NCBI GenBank assembly: GCA_037013685.1
Contig: CM072897.1
Location: forward strand, 17,778,643 to 17,842,642
Source of the DNA: Acridotheres tristis
Taxonomy: Eukaryota > Chordata > Aves > Passeriformes > Sturnidae
Direction of reading: 5' to 3'
DNA length: 64,000 nt
In this document: positions 25,201 through 40,200 of the stretch, one piece after another
Numbering within the stretch: the first letter of the stretch is position 1
Layout: each line of letters opens with the position of its first letter
Translations under genes and position numbers: made by a program
Notes under the pieces: model-generated
What the model was told of the DNA's origin: nothing
Database searches by the model: none
The model's input: only the letters and a program-made list of their open reading frames with translations

Positions 25201-28200
25201 AGCCAGTTCAGACTTGAGTTTCCATTTTTACCCCCTTGATTTCAAAGAAGATCACAAATATTTAAGTCCTCATAGCAGGTAAAGAGTTGTGCAATTTAGG
25301 AAATAACAACAACTATGGTACTTGAAACTATATTTCAAAAATTTAGTTTTAAGCAGTTGATAGATCTCTAGGTTTCTACATGAAGACTGCAAAGAGACCT
25401 CCCAGATCTGTGATGGAAGTGAACTACACAGTGGCCATCACTATTCACACCTAAAAGGGTACAGCCCTAAAGGAGGCAATAAAGGAAGAAACTAAAGAAG
25501 CAGATGGAACAGAAGATTCTGCCTGAGAGCAAATGAGCACTTAATTACATAAAGAGAAATGAAAACTATAAATTCAGGATCAGTCTAAAGATTTGAAAAC
25601 ATTTTTAGAAAAAACTAATATCTGAGTTTCTCTCGTGCTACATTTGAGACAGAAGTGACCAAGTTCCATCACTGATAATCTCAGAATTTAATACTGAGAC
25701 ACTAGAGTTCATTAATATCTTCAGAGTCAAATGCATGCACTTCTACTTTCTGATGACTAGAACTTAATTTTTTATTTTCTAGAAGCAAAGAAAAGCAAAA
25801 CAGAAAAGCTACAAACTAGAAGTCTCAATATACCATGAAATTAATCTTGCAAATGGAAGTGCTGATGACCACAAAATGAAGCCCACTCCTTCCCATGTGT
25901 TTATGCAGGTGTGCCATCTGCTGGAGATGGGTCATTTTCTTATGGCAAACCTCAGTGATGGATTTTTATTATTTTAAAACACATCTAAGATCCAGCAGCA
26001 GTTTCCAAGCTTTTGAAAAGCCTGTGTAAAAGATACTTGCATACAGACTAGTTGTATGTACATCAAAGAGCTGTAAGTGCAAGGATCTGAACTGCTTAAC
26101 CACCAGCAGCTTGGACAAAGTGCCACCTTCCTCAGCAGCTGATGGCTGATGGGAACAACCACAAAAGATACAGGATCTGGTACAGGTCACTACCTCAGTC
26201 TGAAGACAAATATCCCCAGTCTGGAAAGCTGTTGCAATTTTAGGATGAGGGTTTTTGACTCCAGCTCCTGAGAGCCCCCAGCCCCCTGACTGATGCTACA
26301 GACCCCCTAAAAGCAGCTGGCAGTGAGGCACACCCACCATCTGCCCACTGGGAATGGATGTCTCAGCAACACTAAGAGCAGGCCAGGCTGTTATAATCCT
26401 CTTCACTAATCTGTTTGTTTCCCCAGTTCTGGCTTAGGAGCCTCTTGGTGCTTTCCTAGAGCTGCAGGAATGCAGGTGAGCTGTCAGTGAGCACCTGTGT
26501 GGATCCTGGCAGAGTTCCCCACATCTCCCTGCATGCTGCATTAAGGACTTTGGGTTTGGTTTCTCCAGGACCCGGCTCCAGCTCTCCCCTGTGCTCCCTC
26601 ATTCTGCTATCAAGGACAGCAAGCAATCCCCATCCATCTTTTCCATGCCATTTGTGACATTGTAGAGCTCTACAACATAACCCCACAAGAACTTCCCATT
26701 ATCCCATTTTCCTCCAGGAGTAGTACTAGTTCACTTATTTCCTGATACATAAGATAGAGCAGAAAGGGAAATATGTCATGATTTCAGGTATCTCTGAACC
26801 TTTAGCAATTGTAGTTTATCTGTTCAGAGACAAAGAGCTAGAACTCCACATCCTATTCAAAAGATGTAAATGACCTGGGTATTTGTACCTGATGGCATTC
26901 TTTGTTCTGTTGTCCCTTATTTCTAAGTAATTTTAACAAAGGATTTTTAGGAGCTGCTGAGTACTGAGCTGATATTTTCCAGGAACCACCTATCCCATCT
27001 GCAAATGCAAGGCCCACACTTTTTATGTGAAGATAAAACTGAGTTCTGTCGTTCCCCTCCATTGGGCAGCACACAGAATACACTGGATTTCACCTGCCAT
27101 TTTACTGCCTGCTCACTCACTGCCTTCAAAATTATCATTCAGCACCAGTTCTTGTCCCTACTGTCCTGAATCCCTGCATGAACATCACACTGTCCCCTCA
27201 CTGCTGGCCCTCTCTTCCCAAGTCATTTGAGAACATGTTGACCATCACAGAACTACAGAACTCTACTGGTAACCTCCCTGTTCTGCCAAGGACCAGTGAA
27301 ATTCCACTTCTTTTCAATTTCTTCACTGTTTTCCACTTAAACTACAGCTGTATAGTTTCTTTTAAGATCTTAGGTAACAGACCTTATCAAAATTATTTTG
27401 GAAATCCAAATATTTTGCATCTTTTCCCAACTGGTTTCAATGGACTCAGAAAACAAAAGCTGAGCAATTTTCACTTTCAAACTAAGCAGAAGGAATTTGT
27501 CAGTGATCACAGACCTTGTTTTAATCCCACTATCCAGCTGTTTTCATCTGTGCCTTATCCTTGACAATAAAAAACATCTATGCTTTAAAAAGCTCAGTGT
27601 CAGTCTAAGACACCAGGGCATTAAAGCACCTGTGTTTCTACAAGAACCCTTGTTTCTGACCAAATGGAGGTCAAGCATAAGATTTCCAATCCCAGAATTC
27701 CAGTGCTGAATTTTCACCCATCAGTCTTGAAATCTAAGTCTGGAACCTTCTTGTTTCCAGGTAAGAAAAAGATAAATATATATTCTCTTTACTACTGCAA
27801 CTTACACAGGTTAAGATTTACAGTGTCTTCAGAAAAAAAACTGCATTTATTGAAGTTTATACCTCTGATACCTTTTGTACCAGACACTGATGTGTAAGTC
27901 AGGATGGCCACATGCCCCATATTGAGGGGAAACCTTCCACACCTGCTCCACCAGAAATTTCAGGGGCACTTCTGTGACAGACAGGGGAAAAAAGGTTATG
28001 TCTAAAATATAGAGAGATAAATGCTTACTTGGCTTTAAATGGGGAATCAGACACAGCATTTTTTGCTTCCATCAAGCTCTCATATTCCTTTGCCCTGGAG
28101 GAGAAAATATTCATTATTATTGACTATTGTCTAAAGTGTACAGGATGTAAGAGAGCAAGGGAGTTCAAACCTTTGGGGTTTTCCACTTCACAGTAAAGCA

Positions 28201-31200
28201 CAGCATTTCTGTCAATGCTGCCCTGCCACAATCCATAATCCTACTGGCCATTGGCCATTAACAATTTATGATTAACATGACTATTTTAGAATAACATCAG
28301 TACACAAAAGGTGTCTTTAAGTTGACTTTTCAAACGGTAGAAGATTTCACAAGTGATACATACAACTGTAGTAATCTACTGCCTATTATAAAATGATTAG
28401 TGATATAATGCTATATAATATTATGATAAAAATACATAAGTAATATTATTCTATAAAATATTAACGACTTAGACACATAGTGCAGACCAGATTAGTACAT
28501 CACAGAGATTACAAATAATTGATTGTATTTGCAGGTCCAGGAGCATTTTTTAATGTAACTATTGACTGTAGTGTAACATAATGAATGTTAGGCAAACAAT
28601 AATGAATGTTAGGCAAATAGCACAGAAACACCTCCACCAATGACTCCTTTACTGCTGCAAACAGAAACACGACCTCTTTAGTCCCCTAAAAGTCTTGTTT
28701 ACACTGGCCATATGCCAAAAAGCAGGAAGAGGGAGACAGGACTTTTTTCCACTGCTTGTTTTCAGTGCAGCCAGCCTGTGCCAACAAGTGCAAACCACGA
28801 GTCCTTCCTGGAGCAAGGCAGGACCCACAGTGACAATCCTGTGCCCATTTCTAACACACACACAAAGCAAAACTGATCCAGGCCCTGCAGTGATGCAGAT
28901 ACATTTCTCTCAGATACACAGACCAAACTTCTCTTTATGTTTTTTGTTCACCCAAATGGCTCAAGTTTCCCAAAGCTACTCTGTCCTCTCATTTTCTTCA
29001 CCATTCCAACTTATGCTCCACACAAATATTGTTACATCACCACCAGCTCTGATTTGTGGGTCATTAATAAAGCCATTAATCACAGCTGAATTTAGTATTA
29101 AACATGAAGGTGAGATTCCTTTATTAACCTTTTGCCTTCTTAGCCAGAAACAACACATTTCAGCTTCTGTGAGGACAAGTCAGTCAAACCTGAATTATTA
29201 CCCCAGAACCCTGTTACCAAATGCTCATGGCTGCAGTGTTTTAAATCCCCTGCAAAGCCTGGACCAACTCACTGCTAAGCACAGCTCTAATGCTTCCATT
29301 CAGCTTTCACCAACCCTGTTTCTCCTGTGTGAGCATCCAAATATCCTCCTGCTAGCAGCACATGCATGATAACCTGAGATCATTTACTTACCTATATATC
29401 AGCTGTTACTGATAGCACCAGTTAAATGGCTTAGGGTTATAAATGTAATTAATAAGACTAACGAAACTTCTCAACACATCTTCTATTCCATTGATCACCA
29501 TTTGTCCCCTCATTCACCTCTGCCCTTCATTGCTTTGATACTGCAAGAGTGATTTAAGATCTGGAAACTCAGGAGTGTAACAGGAACCTATTTGGTTGCA
29601 GTTCTTATTTTTTTCCAGTTTAAAATATCACAGCTTCCTAGAAACTGAAATGAATGTGACATTTCGAGTGCTGAGGTGCAAGGGCATTCGTTGTAACTAT
29701 TTATTTTCCTAGAGAAGACTTGTAAATAGGTACTAAAACATCTTGTGTAGATCATCTGCTAACACCTATGAAACTCTGAATGAGCAACATCAAAAAACCT
29801 CTGCTTTATGTTGCTACTGGACATTTTTATTAATAAATGTTTTGTGTTAACATCAGAAAATCTTCTATTTAACTGGGAGTTATCTTCAAGGATAGCAAGG
29901 CCATTGGAAATTCTAGCCACCCTTTAAAAGTAAAACCAAGCTCAATGAACATGAATTCATGTCTCCTCAATATAACTTAGATTTTGAAACTTTCACTGTA
30001 TTTTTTTACTACACCACCGTTGCAAAATGATGGCCTTTATTACTGTTTTAATCACAATTTTTGATGACGAATATGCTGACTCACTCAGCAGTCTGACACA
30101 TACGAACTCAAAATGTTCTGAAAAAGTTTTTCTCCTATTTGTGCCAACAATAAATTATTATTTCAACTTGCATTCCAAGGTCTGACAAATCTTTGACTAA
30201 ATTCAACAGAAGCAGCCCTGAAGAAATAATTAAAACTGGACCCAGTAACTGCATTAAATCAACAGGTCGTATGAATAACTGTGCATCCTGAGCAAGCACA
30301 AACCTGAAGGACATTATGCAGTTGCAGCAGAGATATTCAGCTGGTGGATCTGCTCATGCAAAGAGAGCAGTCACAAAGAGTAAAACACTGTAGGAGTGTT
30401 GTGTTTTTGAAGACTGATGTGCTAGGAGTTAATAAAACATTTCTACTGCAGCTCTAAAAATCTGTGTGAGCTTTTCTCTCTTATTTGAAACCCTTCTTGC
30501 TTCAAAAGGCAGAGAAAACGTGTAACAATGACTCTTACCTAGCTGAGAAGTATTTTTAGAGAGAAATGCAAAACTAAGCTGCAATATTCAGCTGAGCACG
30601 CTGAGCTGGGGACCATTCAGCCATGAAGAGTGACACTGCCAGTTCAGATGTAATCGTGTCCTGCACTCACACCCATTTGCAGACGTCACTTTTTAGACTA
30701 AGAACAAATTACACGTCTGACAACTCACTTTCCACTTGAAGATATTTTTAACTTTCTTCTTGTTGTGACAGGCAACAAAAAATGATTAAATTTAGTCATG
30801 GGATTTGACACTACAGCAGGCTGACTTCTATTTGTTGATTACTATTGATTTTCTTTGATACTTCATTTAAAAATCAATAGCTAAAAAGAAAAATAGGCAT
30901 GGTTTACACAAATTTAAACATGCTATTGTATGCTAGAAGAGGCTACAGTTTTGGCAGGGCACTGGCATCCAATTATGAGAAAAGCTCTTAACAGGTGAAA
31001 CCAAGGGCTGCAGATCGATATTCAGTTTTCTTTCTCAATCAGAGAAAGTGGCCATAAATTAGGCTCATCAGTGTTATTTTCAAGACACTCTCAAAGCAAA
31101 TAATTTTACAATTTTTTCAGCCTTCCACTGCACTCATACTAGAGGACAGAAGGTAAAGTTTAGAACAAAAGTTGGAGGAAAAAAAATACAAATAAAAATT

Positions 31201-34200
31201 TGTGCTACCTGGAGTTCATCCGTGCTTTTAGCTTTTTGGCTTTCTTTTTAATTTTCTGTTTCTCCTCTCCATCCTTTAATGGTTCCACAGGAACAGAACT
31301 CTCAATCACAATGTCCACAATGTACTTCTTTAATGACAGGTGCTCCTGTAGAAAGTATTGAAATAATATTTAATGGTATAGTATGTGATGGAAATCATAG
31401 ATTGTCTTCCCAGGAAAAAAAAGTGGTAAATATTTAACTGAAGGTTATGTAAATGAAGCCAAATTTTAACATAAATCTTGGCAAAGAGATTATTTCACAC
31501 TGGAGAGAACAAGCTGTGTGCTTTTTAAAAAGGGAGAAAAATTATTAAAAGAAGAACAATAAATATTGTGCCTTCTAGTCAAGAGAATTGTTACCTAACA
31601 AGTATGGACTGCAAGCTGACATCCTCCCTGTCCTCCAAGCTACCTTTTACAGCTACAGAAACCTGCCCTACCTACATAACTCATTAAATAAGTTAATTTT
31701 GGTTTTTATATTCATTCCTCATCAAAATCTAAACGTGTCTTAAGCATCCTTAAAATATATGGAAATATGGTTTACTATTTTATTATTCATTACTTACAAT
31801 GTTACCATTTATTAATAGGACTATTACTTTTCCTCCCACATTAAAAAACTTGCATTTAAGAAAAATATTGGTAAAATTCCAGTTCCCCAAAGAAGAAATG
31901 CTAAACAACCAGTTCAATATCAGTTATTAAAATGTATTTACACAATTTTTAAAATACTGAGGCTTGTACCTGTTTTCTTACAAAATATCAAGCTTATTAT
32001 GAAGTACAGGTCACATGGCTTATCAGGGTAATTTATCCTTAAAAATTATTATGACCACAATCAGATGTGGTTATTCCTTCCCTTTTGGTAAAGTACCCTT
32101 AAAATTCAAAGTAAAAGGTAAAGTGCTAAAAAAATTTATAGACAAAGATTTAGATAAAAGATATAGACAAAATTTATAGATAACATTTGTATATTTTACA
32201 AAAATTTATATTTTCCAGAAAACAACCTATATTTTCTTTCATTGATTCAATACTGTGCCTGTTGCAAATAAAATAAATCTCAGTGAAATTTCCTGGAAAA
32301 AGACCATTTAGTTTTTGGAAAGCAGTGCTGCATGCTATAACCTAGGAATATATATCTGGTGGAAACAGCAAATGAAATACCTAATTTAAATCATAGGAAT
32401 GCAAAATGAATACTGAATTAGTAGGTCTAGTTCTACTGAGTACTGGACATAAGAAATGCAACATTTATCCTCTAAGCAAATTCTAAAGGTAATGTTGACT
32501 TTCCCTTTGCTCCTCTGCCTACCTTGGCTAAGTGCCAGCACACCTGAACAGTTTTCCTCAATGAATTGTCCAAGTTCTTCAAACCATACACATTGCTAGA
32601 GACTGCTGCAGTCATTGTAAGGTCATTGTAACAGCTTCTCCAGGCATTTTCCTGCCCTCCAGAGTCTCCATTTAGTTTTAGCAAGAAGTTCTTTAGAGAA
32701 AACCTCAGGGTGTCTGCAGAGGCTGTGCCCTTGGAGCAGGAGTGCACTGCCATGAGTTCTTCTCCACCAAGCTGCTGCACTGCACAAGAAACCATCCCTG
32801 TCCTGGTTATGAACCCACAGCTCAATTTTGTCTCCTCAGAGAGATGTATCCCTTAACAGCCACTTCAAAACACCTTTTCCACTCATTTTCTCTTTAAAAC
32901 CAGAAATGCAGTCTTTAGGTTCAAACTGCAGTTTACAGGTGGGTTGGAGTGTGACAGTGTTAACAAAGGAAAGGACTTTCTCAGAGCAGACCATGGCACT
33001 GCTGCTCTGCTACCAAGCTGCAGGGTACTGACCCTGTGACATGTACTGAGAAAGAACGGAGTGATTCCCATGGGGTTTGGGATGAACATCCCCAAAGGCC
33101 CAGGCCAGCAGCTCCAGGAGCCTAGCTCACTGCTGACACCCCAAACTGAGAACAGAGCTGCTACTGTACTTCTACATCTTCCTTCAACAGCACAGCTGGC
33201 ATTCTGGTTCTGCACATCTTCAAACTGTCACTGCTCCAAAGTGACAGCAGACTGAGTGAAGTGCCACTGCACTCTGGGACAGTCACCACACCACAGCAGG
33301 ACAGCTGTGACCGTGGGCTCACTCTCGTGCTGGGCACAAAGCAAGGAGACAAAGCTTTGCAGCCCCTGCACAGACACTCATGGCTTTTGTCATCACCATC
33401 TGTGTGGCTGCTGCAGGGCTCAACAGGCACGTTCGTGGCCCAGGAGAGCACCCACGATGGCTGCACACATTTGTTCACAGGAACTCGAGCAGCTCTGTGC
33501 ACCACGGTTCTCAGCGTTCTCAGCTTTCACACGGGGCACCGTGGATTAATATCAGACTTCATCCACACAGCTCATTAAAGGCACACCACAGTAATAACAG
33601 CTCGTGTCACAAAAACAATCGCTCTCTGAAGGTACAGATCAAAGCCTGGGATTATCACCGTGGGCAGATCGACACCATTCAGGTGTGAAACAAGAATAAC
33701 AAATAGCTTGGTATTGGGTGACAACTGGCACCTGAGGAGAGCTGCTGCTACATCACCCTCCAGAGCAGGGGAAAAAATATTTATCCCCGTGTTTTCTTAA
33801 GCTCCAACCAGTTACCTGAAAAAATTAAGGTTTTAGAATCCACTGAGTCACACTGAAGTACACGGAGTCCAATCCTTTAAATAATTAAATTCATAAGCAA
33901 TTTTACCTGCACAGACATAGTAGGGCAGGTGAACACACCATAAAAATAACAACCATCAGAGCATAAAGGGAGTGAGACCAGTGCAGGGTTTTCAAAGCAA
34001 ACTTTTGTCATCCTTTCATTTAAGTAAGAATGAAACTCATCAATTTGGGGTGGGTGTATTTCTAGTAAATGTAATGCAGGATAACTGGGTAATCTGGACA
34101 CTTCTTCCTGAAAGCTTTTCACTTTTTAAAAATTATTTTTATGTAAGTAAATGCTAAGTGCAGTCATAATTTCTGAGACTAAATTAATTTATCCTCTCCC

Positions 34201-37200
34201 TAAGAGCATTCTGGGTTTCTTCTTATGGCAACGTGAAGGGTCACCACTGCTCTGGTCCTGTGCTACACTGAGCACATTCTGGCCCCAAATCACCAGGTAT
34301 TGGTATACCACCAGAACTCTGGAGAATTCAGGCCATTATAATTGCACAGCATAATTAAATAGAGGATCTTTTCTAATGGAAGCTGCTGTCATTATGATCT
34401 GTATTCAGCCCTACCAAAAATGTTCAGTGTGGTTTCAGTTTCAGCCATATCAATTTTAGCTGTGCAATTTCTCTGAAGCTCAGTTTTAAAGGGTTATGTA
34501 CAATATACTAATTTTGCTGATTCTGTCCTACCAGACACCTTTTATCTCAGGATTAAACCAGAGCCAGCTACGATGGCCATTCCATATCAGATTTCTGCCA
34601 GCATTTTTCATACTTGATACCCATCCTCTGAGCTGCACAGCTGAGGTCAGGAACACCACAAAATAAGGTTTCAGTTTTTGTGAAGGTGGCAGAATCTGTT
34701 CTGTGCTGGGATGTACAGCTGCAAAATAAAGGAACAAGAACTGAATGCTGACAGGGATTTCTTCAGGATCACCTGTATCTGCTCATGTGATGGCTCAGTG
34801 ATCATTAGAGTAGAAATACCCCTGCTCTTTCCCTCCTGTGTTATTTCCATGCATTCTCCAAAGCTAAGGACCACTGGTAAAAATCCCAAGGTACCCTGTA
34901 CCTGCCTCAAGGGGAGACCCTCAGTCTCCAGCTGGAAAAGCCATGAAGTAAAGTAAGGTAGTAAACATCCACCACGTGATATTTAATGGCATTTTGTACA
35001 GACACATGTGGTTATTGGACAACAACATGGAACATCTAAAATTTATAGAACACTCAAGTAATTTTTAGAACAACTGACATAAATTTCTGTAAAAGTTTCA
35101 GTACTTTATTTACAAACAAAATGATAAAGACTAATATTAAATGCCCGTGTAAAACTGCAGTCATTGCAAAGCAGACAGAAATTAGATTATTTACAAAAAA
35201 TGTCTCTGCTATTCCTTCCTTCTCCCTCCATTCTCAACTCTTCTGTCTTTTAGTCAAATCACTGAGAATCCTGAAGCTTTCCAAATACAACAGATGGGCC
35301 TCATCTACAAACTACATGAGAAATTGAGTTGCCAAAACCATTAAAGCTAAAGCTAATAAGGTCACTCCTGAAGTCACATTCCTGCTGGTTATTGCCTAGT
35401 CCCCTTCAACTGCCTGAACCAGAAAATCTACCCTGTTCATCTCATATCTTGAAGTTGATAATTTTAGTTGACTAGGCACTTCTTATAACCCATGTTTTCT
35501 CTGTTTCTTATATGACATGTTTATACTACAAGGGTAACAGCATTATAATCAATATCCCCCGAAACAAAAGCAATTTTTTTTCAGACTCTAGAACAAACAT
35601 AATTGCAAAGTTTTCCACGGACAGTGCAGCAAATGCTACAAAGTGCTGAAATGCTATACAGCTGAGCAGGGTCCACTTCTGCTTGGCTGAGGAAAACCAT
35701 ACCTTAAACCAGATTCTGAACCTCAGTAATCTGTATAAAATACAGCAGCTGGACAAGAAATTTCCCAATTGACATCCTCTTCATACAATAGCCATTCACA
35801 AGACCAGTACTCTTCAGCAGCTCTCCCCATTTAATGTCCTAATTACAGCAAGAGCATCCATGGATCTGTCCTTGGCAGATGAAACCTTGGATATGTATCT
35901 ATTTAAACCAGAAAACAACTGCAAAAATCATGTTCCTACCCCATCTTTTTGACTATGACACTTCTTGGCTCCCTCTGTTACATATAAGCTACTATTCATT
36001 TCACTACTCAGAAAATATTAATAGGACCTTTATTAAATTGTGAAGTGTGCCAAACAGGATTCTTCCTAACAAAACTCCCTCCTTCTAAAATTAGAGGTAA
36101 CCATAACAGAAATACTTATTTCCTGCTCCTTTTTTTTTAAGTGAGTGTTGCCTTTTGATGAATTCTGCCTGGGGCAGGACAATCCTGCAGCAAAGCCAAG
36201 AAGGGAAGGAGAGCCAGGCTGTGGTGGTGAGGGCAGCCCCAGCTGCAGATCCTGTGTTATCCCTGGCTCTCCTCAGCACAGCTCCCCCAGCACAGGCAGG
36301 GACAGCCCTGCAATCCTTGGAGCAGCAGCCAGACAGGCAGGGGGGCATCGGGGGCAGCAGGGCAGGGGGATCCTGTGCCCAGCACGGGCAGGGCAAGGCT
36401 GGCAGTGCCATGGCCACCCAGGGCTCCTAAGCTGTGCTGCATCATTTCTAAACTCAGCAGGGCAAAACCTTCTGCCCAGTGGACTTTAAGCCAAAATGAC
36501 CTTGCTGAATCTCAAGAGTTTATAGGTTTTTTTTTTCTCTGTTATTTTTTCATTTTCATTCCCTTCTATATTTCTGGATTCTGGCCAGAACTGAAGCAGA
36601 AATGCCAGAATACTGTAAGGCTGGTTATTCTGTTATTTTTGTATTCTTTCCAACCTTGAATCCCCAAGTTCTGAAAGAAAAGGCATTCTCCTAAGTGTTC
36701 TAACCCAATTCTGCACACCAAGGCAACTTGAAGAACATCTGTCTCCAGCTATTTATCCAAATTCAGTCTTCAGAACCTCCAAACACTTGTTGTTACTTGC
36801 CCTCTCCCATCAGCATTAAATATAAACATGAGGAAGACTATAAAGAAATACTTGAAAACTTGTAGCAGCTTATATCACATAATAATAGCTGTCATTCATT
36901 TATCATTTCAATATAAAAACTATATTGTCAAACTGAGGATTTTCCACAAAGGTAAGGTACATAAGGAATATATTCCAGCAAATCAATAGGTAACTATTCT
37001 GAAGCCTAAATCTTTTGGATTTACATCTCTACCTGTTTCAAAATAAACAATATCCTGAAACTGCAGAATATAATTTAAAAATGTTTTCACTATTTATTAC
37101 CAATGTCAGGAATAATGGTCTCTTACTTAGGCATATAATCACTTATGGGATATATTTGCCAAATTTTGAAGGGGTTTTTGAGGTTCAGTTTTAAATCACG

Positions 37201-40200
37201 TTACCACAGGAATATTTGTTCATGATTTTACTACTTGTTTCAAAAGAACTCCTCACTATTTTATTTTTTCTTCAAAACCTAGGACAATATTTAATATGGA
37301 AAACAGATGCTGAAGCAGACTATGAGTTATATCGAAAAACCACTTCAATTTTAAACAGTGACAGCCTGAAACACAAATGATCAGTAGTTTTTCATCATAA
37401 AGAGATCAAATACTATTATAAGACCACAAGAGATGATCCACTCCAAAATATGAAGAATCATAAAAAGGAATGTATTCCTAATTAATATGAATAAGTGTTA
37501 CTAGAGGTGCTTCATGTATAAGAAACAGGTTATAATGCAATGAATTTTCAAATATTATTTTCTCAAAATCAAGATTTTAATTATTCACATTTCTGTGCTA
37601 GACTGTACTTTAGAAGATGAGTTGAGAGCATTGAAAAAAATTTATAATTCATTCAAAACTGAAGAGTGACCTTTCAATTGTATAACTAGTTTTTCTTGAC
37701 ATCTGGGATTTAGGGTTTTTTTCCATGAGGGACTCATTCTGCTTTCTAGCATGCCCAAACTAAAAACTATTTTTTTACTGCTAATAGTGACTGCACTTTC
37801 AGCCACCTTACTTGTCCATAGATTCAATGGCACTAAGATAAATAAAAAATAAAACTCTTAATAGGAGCTTTAAGTATTTCTTCAGATTTTTAATCTCATG
37901 CCCACTTGTCACTCCAGAATGTGGGAACAGAAGGCAAAGTAAAGGTGTCTCTTGTGTGAGGGTGAGAATTCTGCATCGTGGCCATGGAAAACAACCCTGC
38001 AGATGAGGGAGGAAAGCTGGAAGGCACTGGCATCATCATCTGCCTGCAAGGACAGCTCAGGGAAAGGGGATCACACTGCACTTGGGCCTGCCAGCAATAG
38101 TTTTTCTTTTTACTGGCTGTGAATATTCAAGATATCCAAGCCAAAAATAGGAAGGGTGCAGCTACTGGCAGTGATCTATCAAAATTAAAGACACAGCCAA
38201 TAAACAATTAATCACGTCCATTTTTGCCAAGAAAAACAACACTTTATAATAAATTAAAGGTAAGAAGCTATTGCTATGCAAAGTACAAAAAACCAGAATT
38301 GATGTATGGAGTTCTGAGAGACCTTCTGCAAGCTGCAACATGGATTACATTTTATGATTGTTCATGACAATGTCTTCTAGGACAGAAGCATTCACAGCAG
38401 AATGACATGGCCAGAGCTCCTGGGCTGAAAGGACCACAGGGATCCACAAGGGATGAAATATCCCCAGATGCCTGGTGTAATTCCACTCCTCTAGCAACAC
38501 ACAACTCTGCTCTAAAAAAAATCCTTCCTTCCTCAGGAAAAAAAAAAAATTACTAAAGCCAACTCAACCAGAACCTGAGGCTTTACTGGGATGGGGAGAC
38601 CTTGTTTGCAAGTGATTTACAGATTGTTTCCCAACAACAGAGAAGAAAAATGGGCTACTGTTGGAGAACTAGAATCAGACGCCAAGAAAAGAAATGAATT
38701 TCCTGTGAAGTGTGTGGATAAAGCAAACAGGAATATTGTTCTACATATGACCAGAACACATGCAGCAGCATTTGCCCAGGAATGGCTGCAGCACCAGCAG
38801 AGCTGGCTCAGGGTCACAGTGCAGCAATGGCAGGGGAGATGAAGGGCACACACCAGGGCAAGGGCAAGGCTGGACACACTGGGCAGAGCTGGGGCTGCCC
38901 ATGGAGGTGCCAGGCCAGGCTGGACAGGGCTTGGAGCACCCTGGGAGGGTGGAAGGTGTCCCTGCCCAGGGCATGGAGGAGCTCTAAGGTCCCTTCCACC
39001 CCAAACCTGTCTGATTCTATGAAGTAGGCATGTAACATACATATCAATGTTCCAGAATTAAGAAAAAATAATTAATTGTGTATAATGATTTTGAAAAGCC
39101 ACATACCCACAGGTATAAACACTTCAAACTCCTCTATTAGCTGAAACTAAAAATGTGACAATGCTTAGTATTATTTTTAATTTTGCTTAATTATATCTTT
39201 TAGACAGGCTACCAAAGGAGTTCATAAAACACCATTATTCATTTAAATACAAGAATTTGCAAACACTCTGATTCGGAAAGGAAAGCAAAAGCATTTTTTC
39301 AATACCACAAAGGCTAAAGCAATAAAACAATAGTTATAATTGAATTGTAATGAAAACATAGTTATTAAAAAAATTATAATTAGCAAAATCCCAGCACCAC
39401 CATGTGTCTAGACAAGAAAGCTCCTTGTAAATACAGATGAAGAGCAGCAAGGGTCACACATTAAACTATTCCCACATCTTTTCCCCTCAGTAATTTCCTC
39501 TGCAAGAAATAATGGAAGCAGCACACACCTCTAGGAAAACAGCTCGATTTCTTTCAGAAAAAAAAAATCTAGAAACCTTTTAGAACTTCCAAGTGCAGAG
39601 AACACGAGCTCTGGCTGTGTGTGGTGCTGGCTGTACAGCTCACCTGGCTGGCACAGCACAGGTACCAGCCCAGCTCCCAGCACTCCCTGCCTGGACCTGG
39701 GGCAGCTGCCAGCACAGGAGGCCCTCTGGAAATCAGAGCTGGGCCAGGACAGGCTCCCAGTGCCCAGCTGGGCAGCCACACTCCACAGCAGCTTTTTCTA
39801 AAGGAACGTGGGTGGGCTCACCCAACCAGGTCTTTCTATAAATCCTCACATTTTAACGCTGTCAGTCTTCAGACAACAATCACCTCTCTGCTCCATCATG
39901 GGATTATGTTTTCATTTGATCTAAATACACCTCTTAGAAGTTCTTTGTTGCCTTTATATAATGACAATAGAATCAGTTTTCTCTCCTGATTTAAAAAAAA
40001 GCACATTTTCCACATAGGCAAACAACAGTTCATTAATATTCCTCCATCCTTCTTTGGAATACATAAAATTGTAGCATGCACCTTATATAAATTAACCAAG
40101 CCCTGCCAAGTTATCTATTGCATCTGGTTTTTAGAAGAGCTTTTCACTTATTAGAAACATTCAGAGACCACATGGAATGACATGATTTATATTCTGAAAG

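Larger units (their letters stand above)
19529..28028 (-). other. SCAPER: Intron O-P, 8.5 kb
   Basis: AT-rich intron with donor GTAAGC and acceptor TTTTCTGTTGAAG. It holds an ancient CR1-family relic (26990-27430), a CTCF-core match (25913-25924) and the 32-bp minisatellite (22190-22643). No other gene was supported. Confidence 0.85.

Noticed and set aside
38400..38530. Second CR1 fragment next to the clear one
   Set aside because: GGCTGAAAGGACCACAGGGA resembles the reverse start of some CR1 subfamilies, but the sequence after it does not follow. It is mentioned in the intron entry only.
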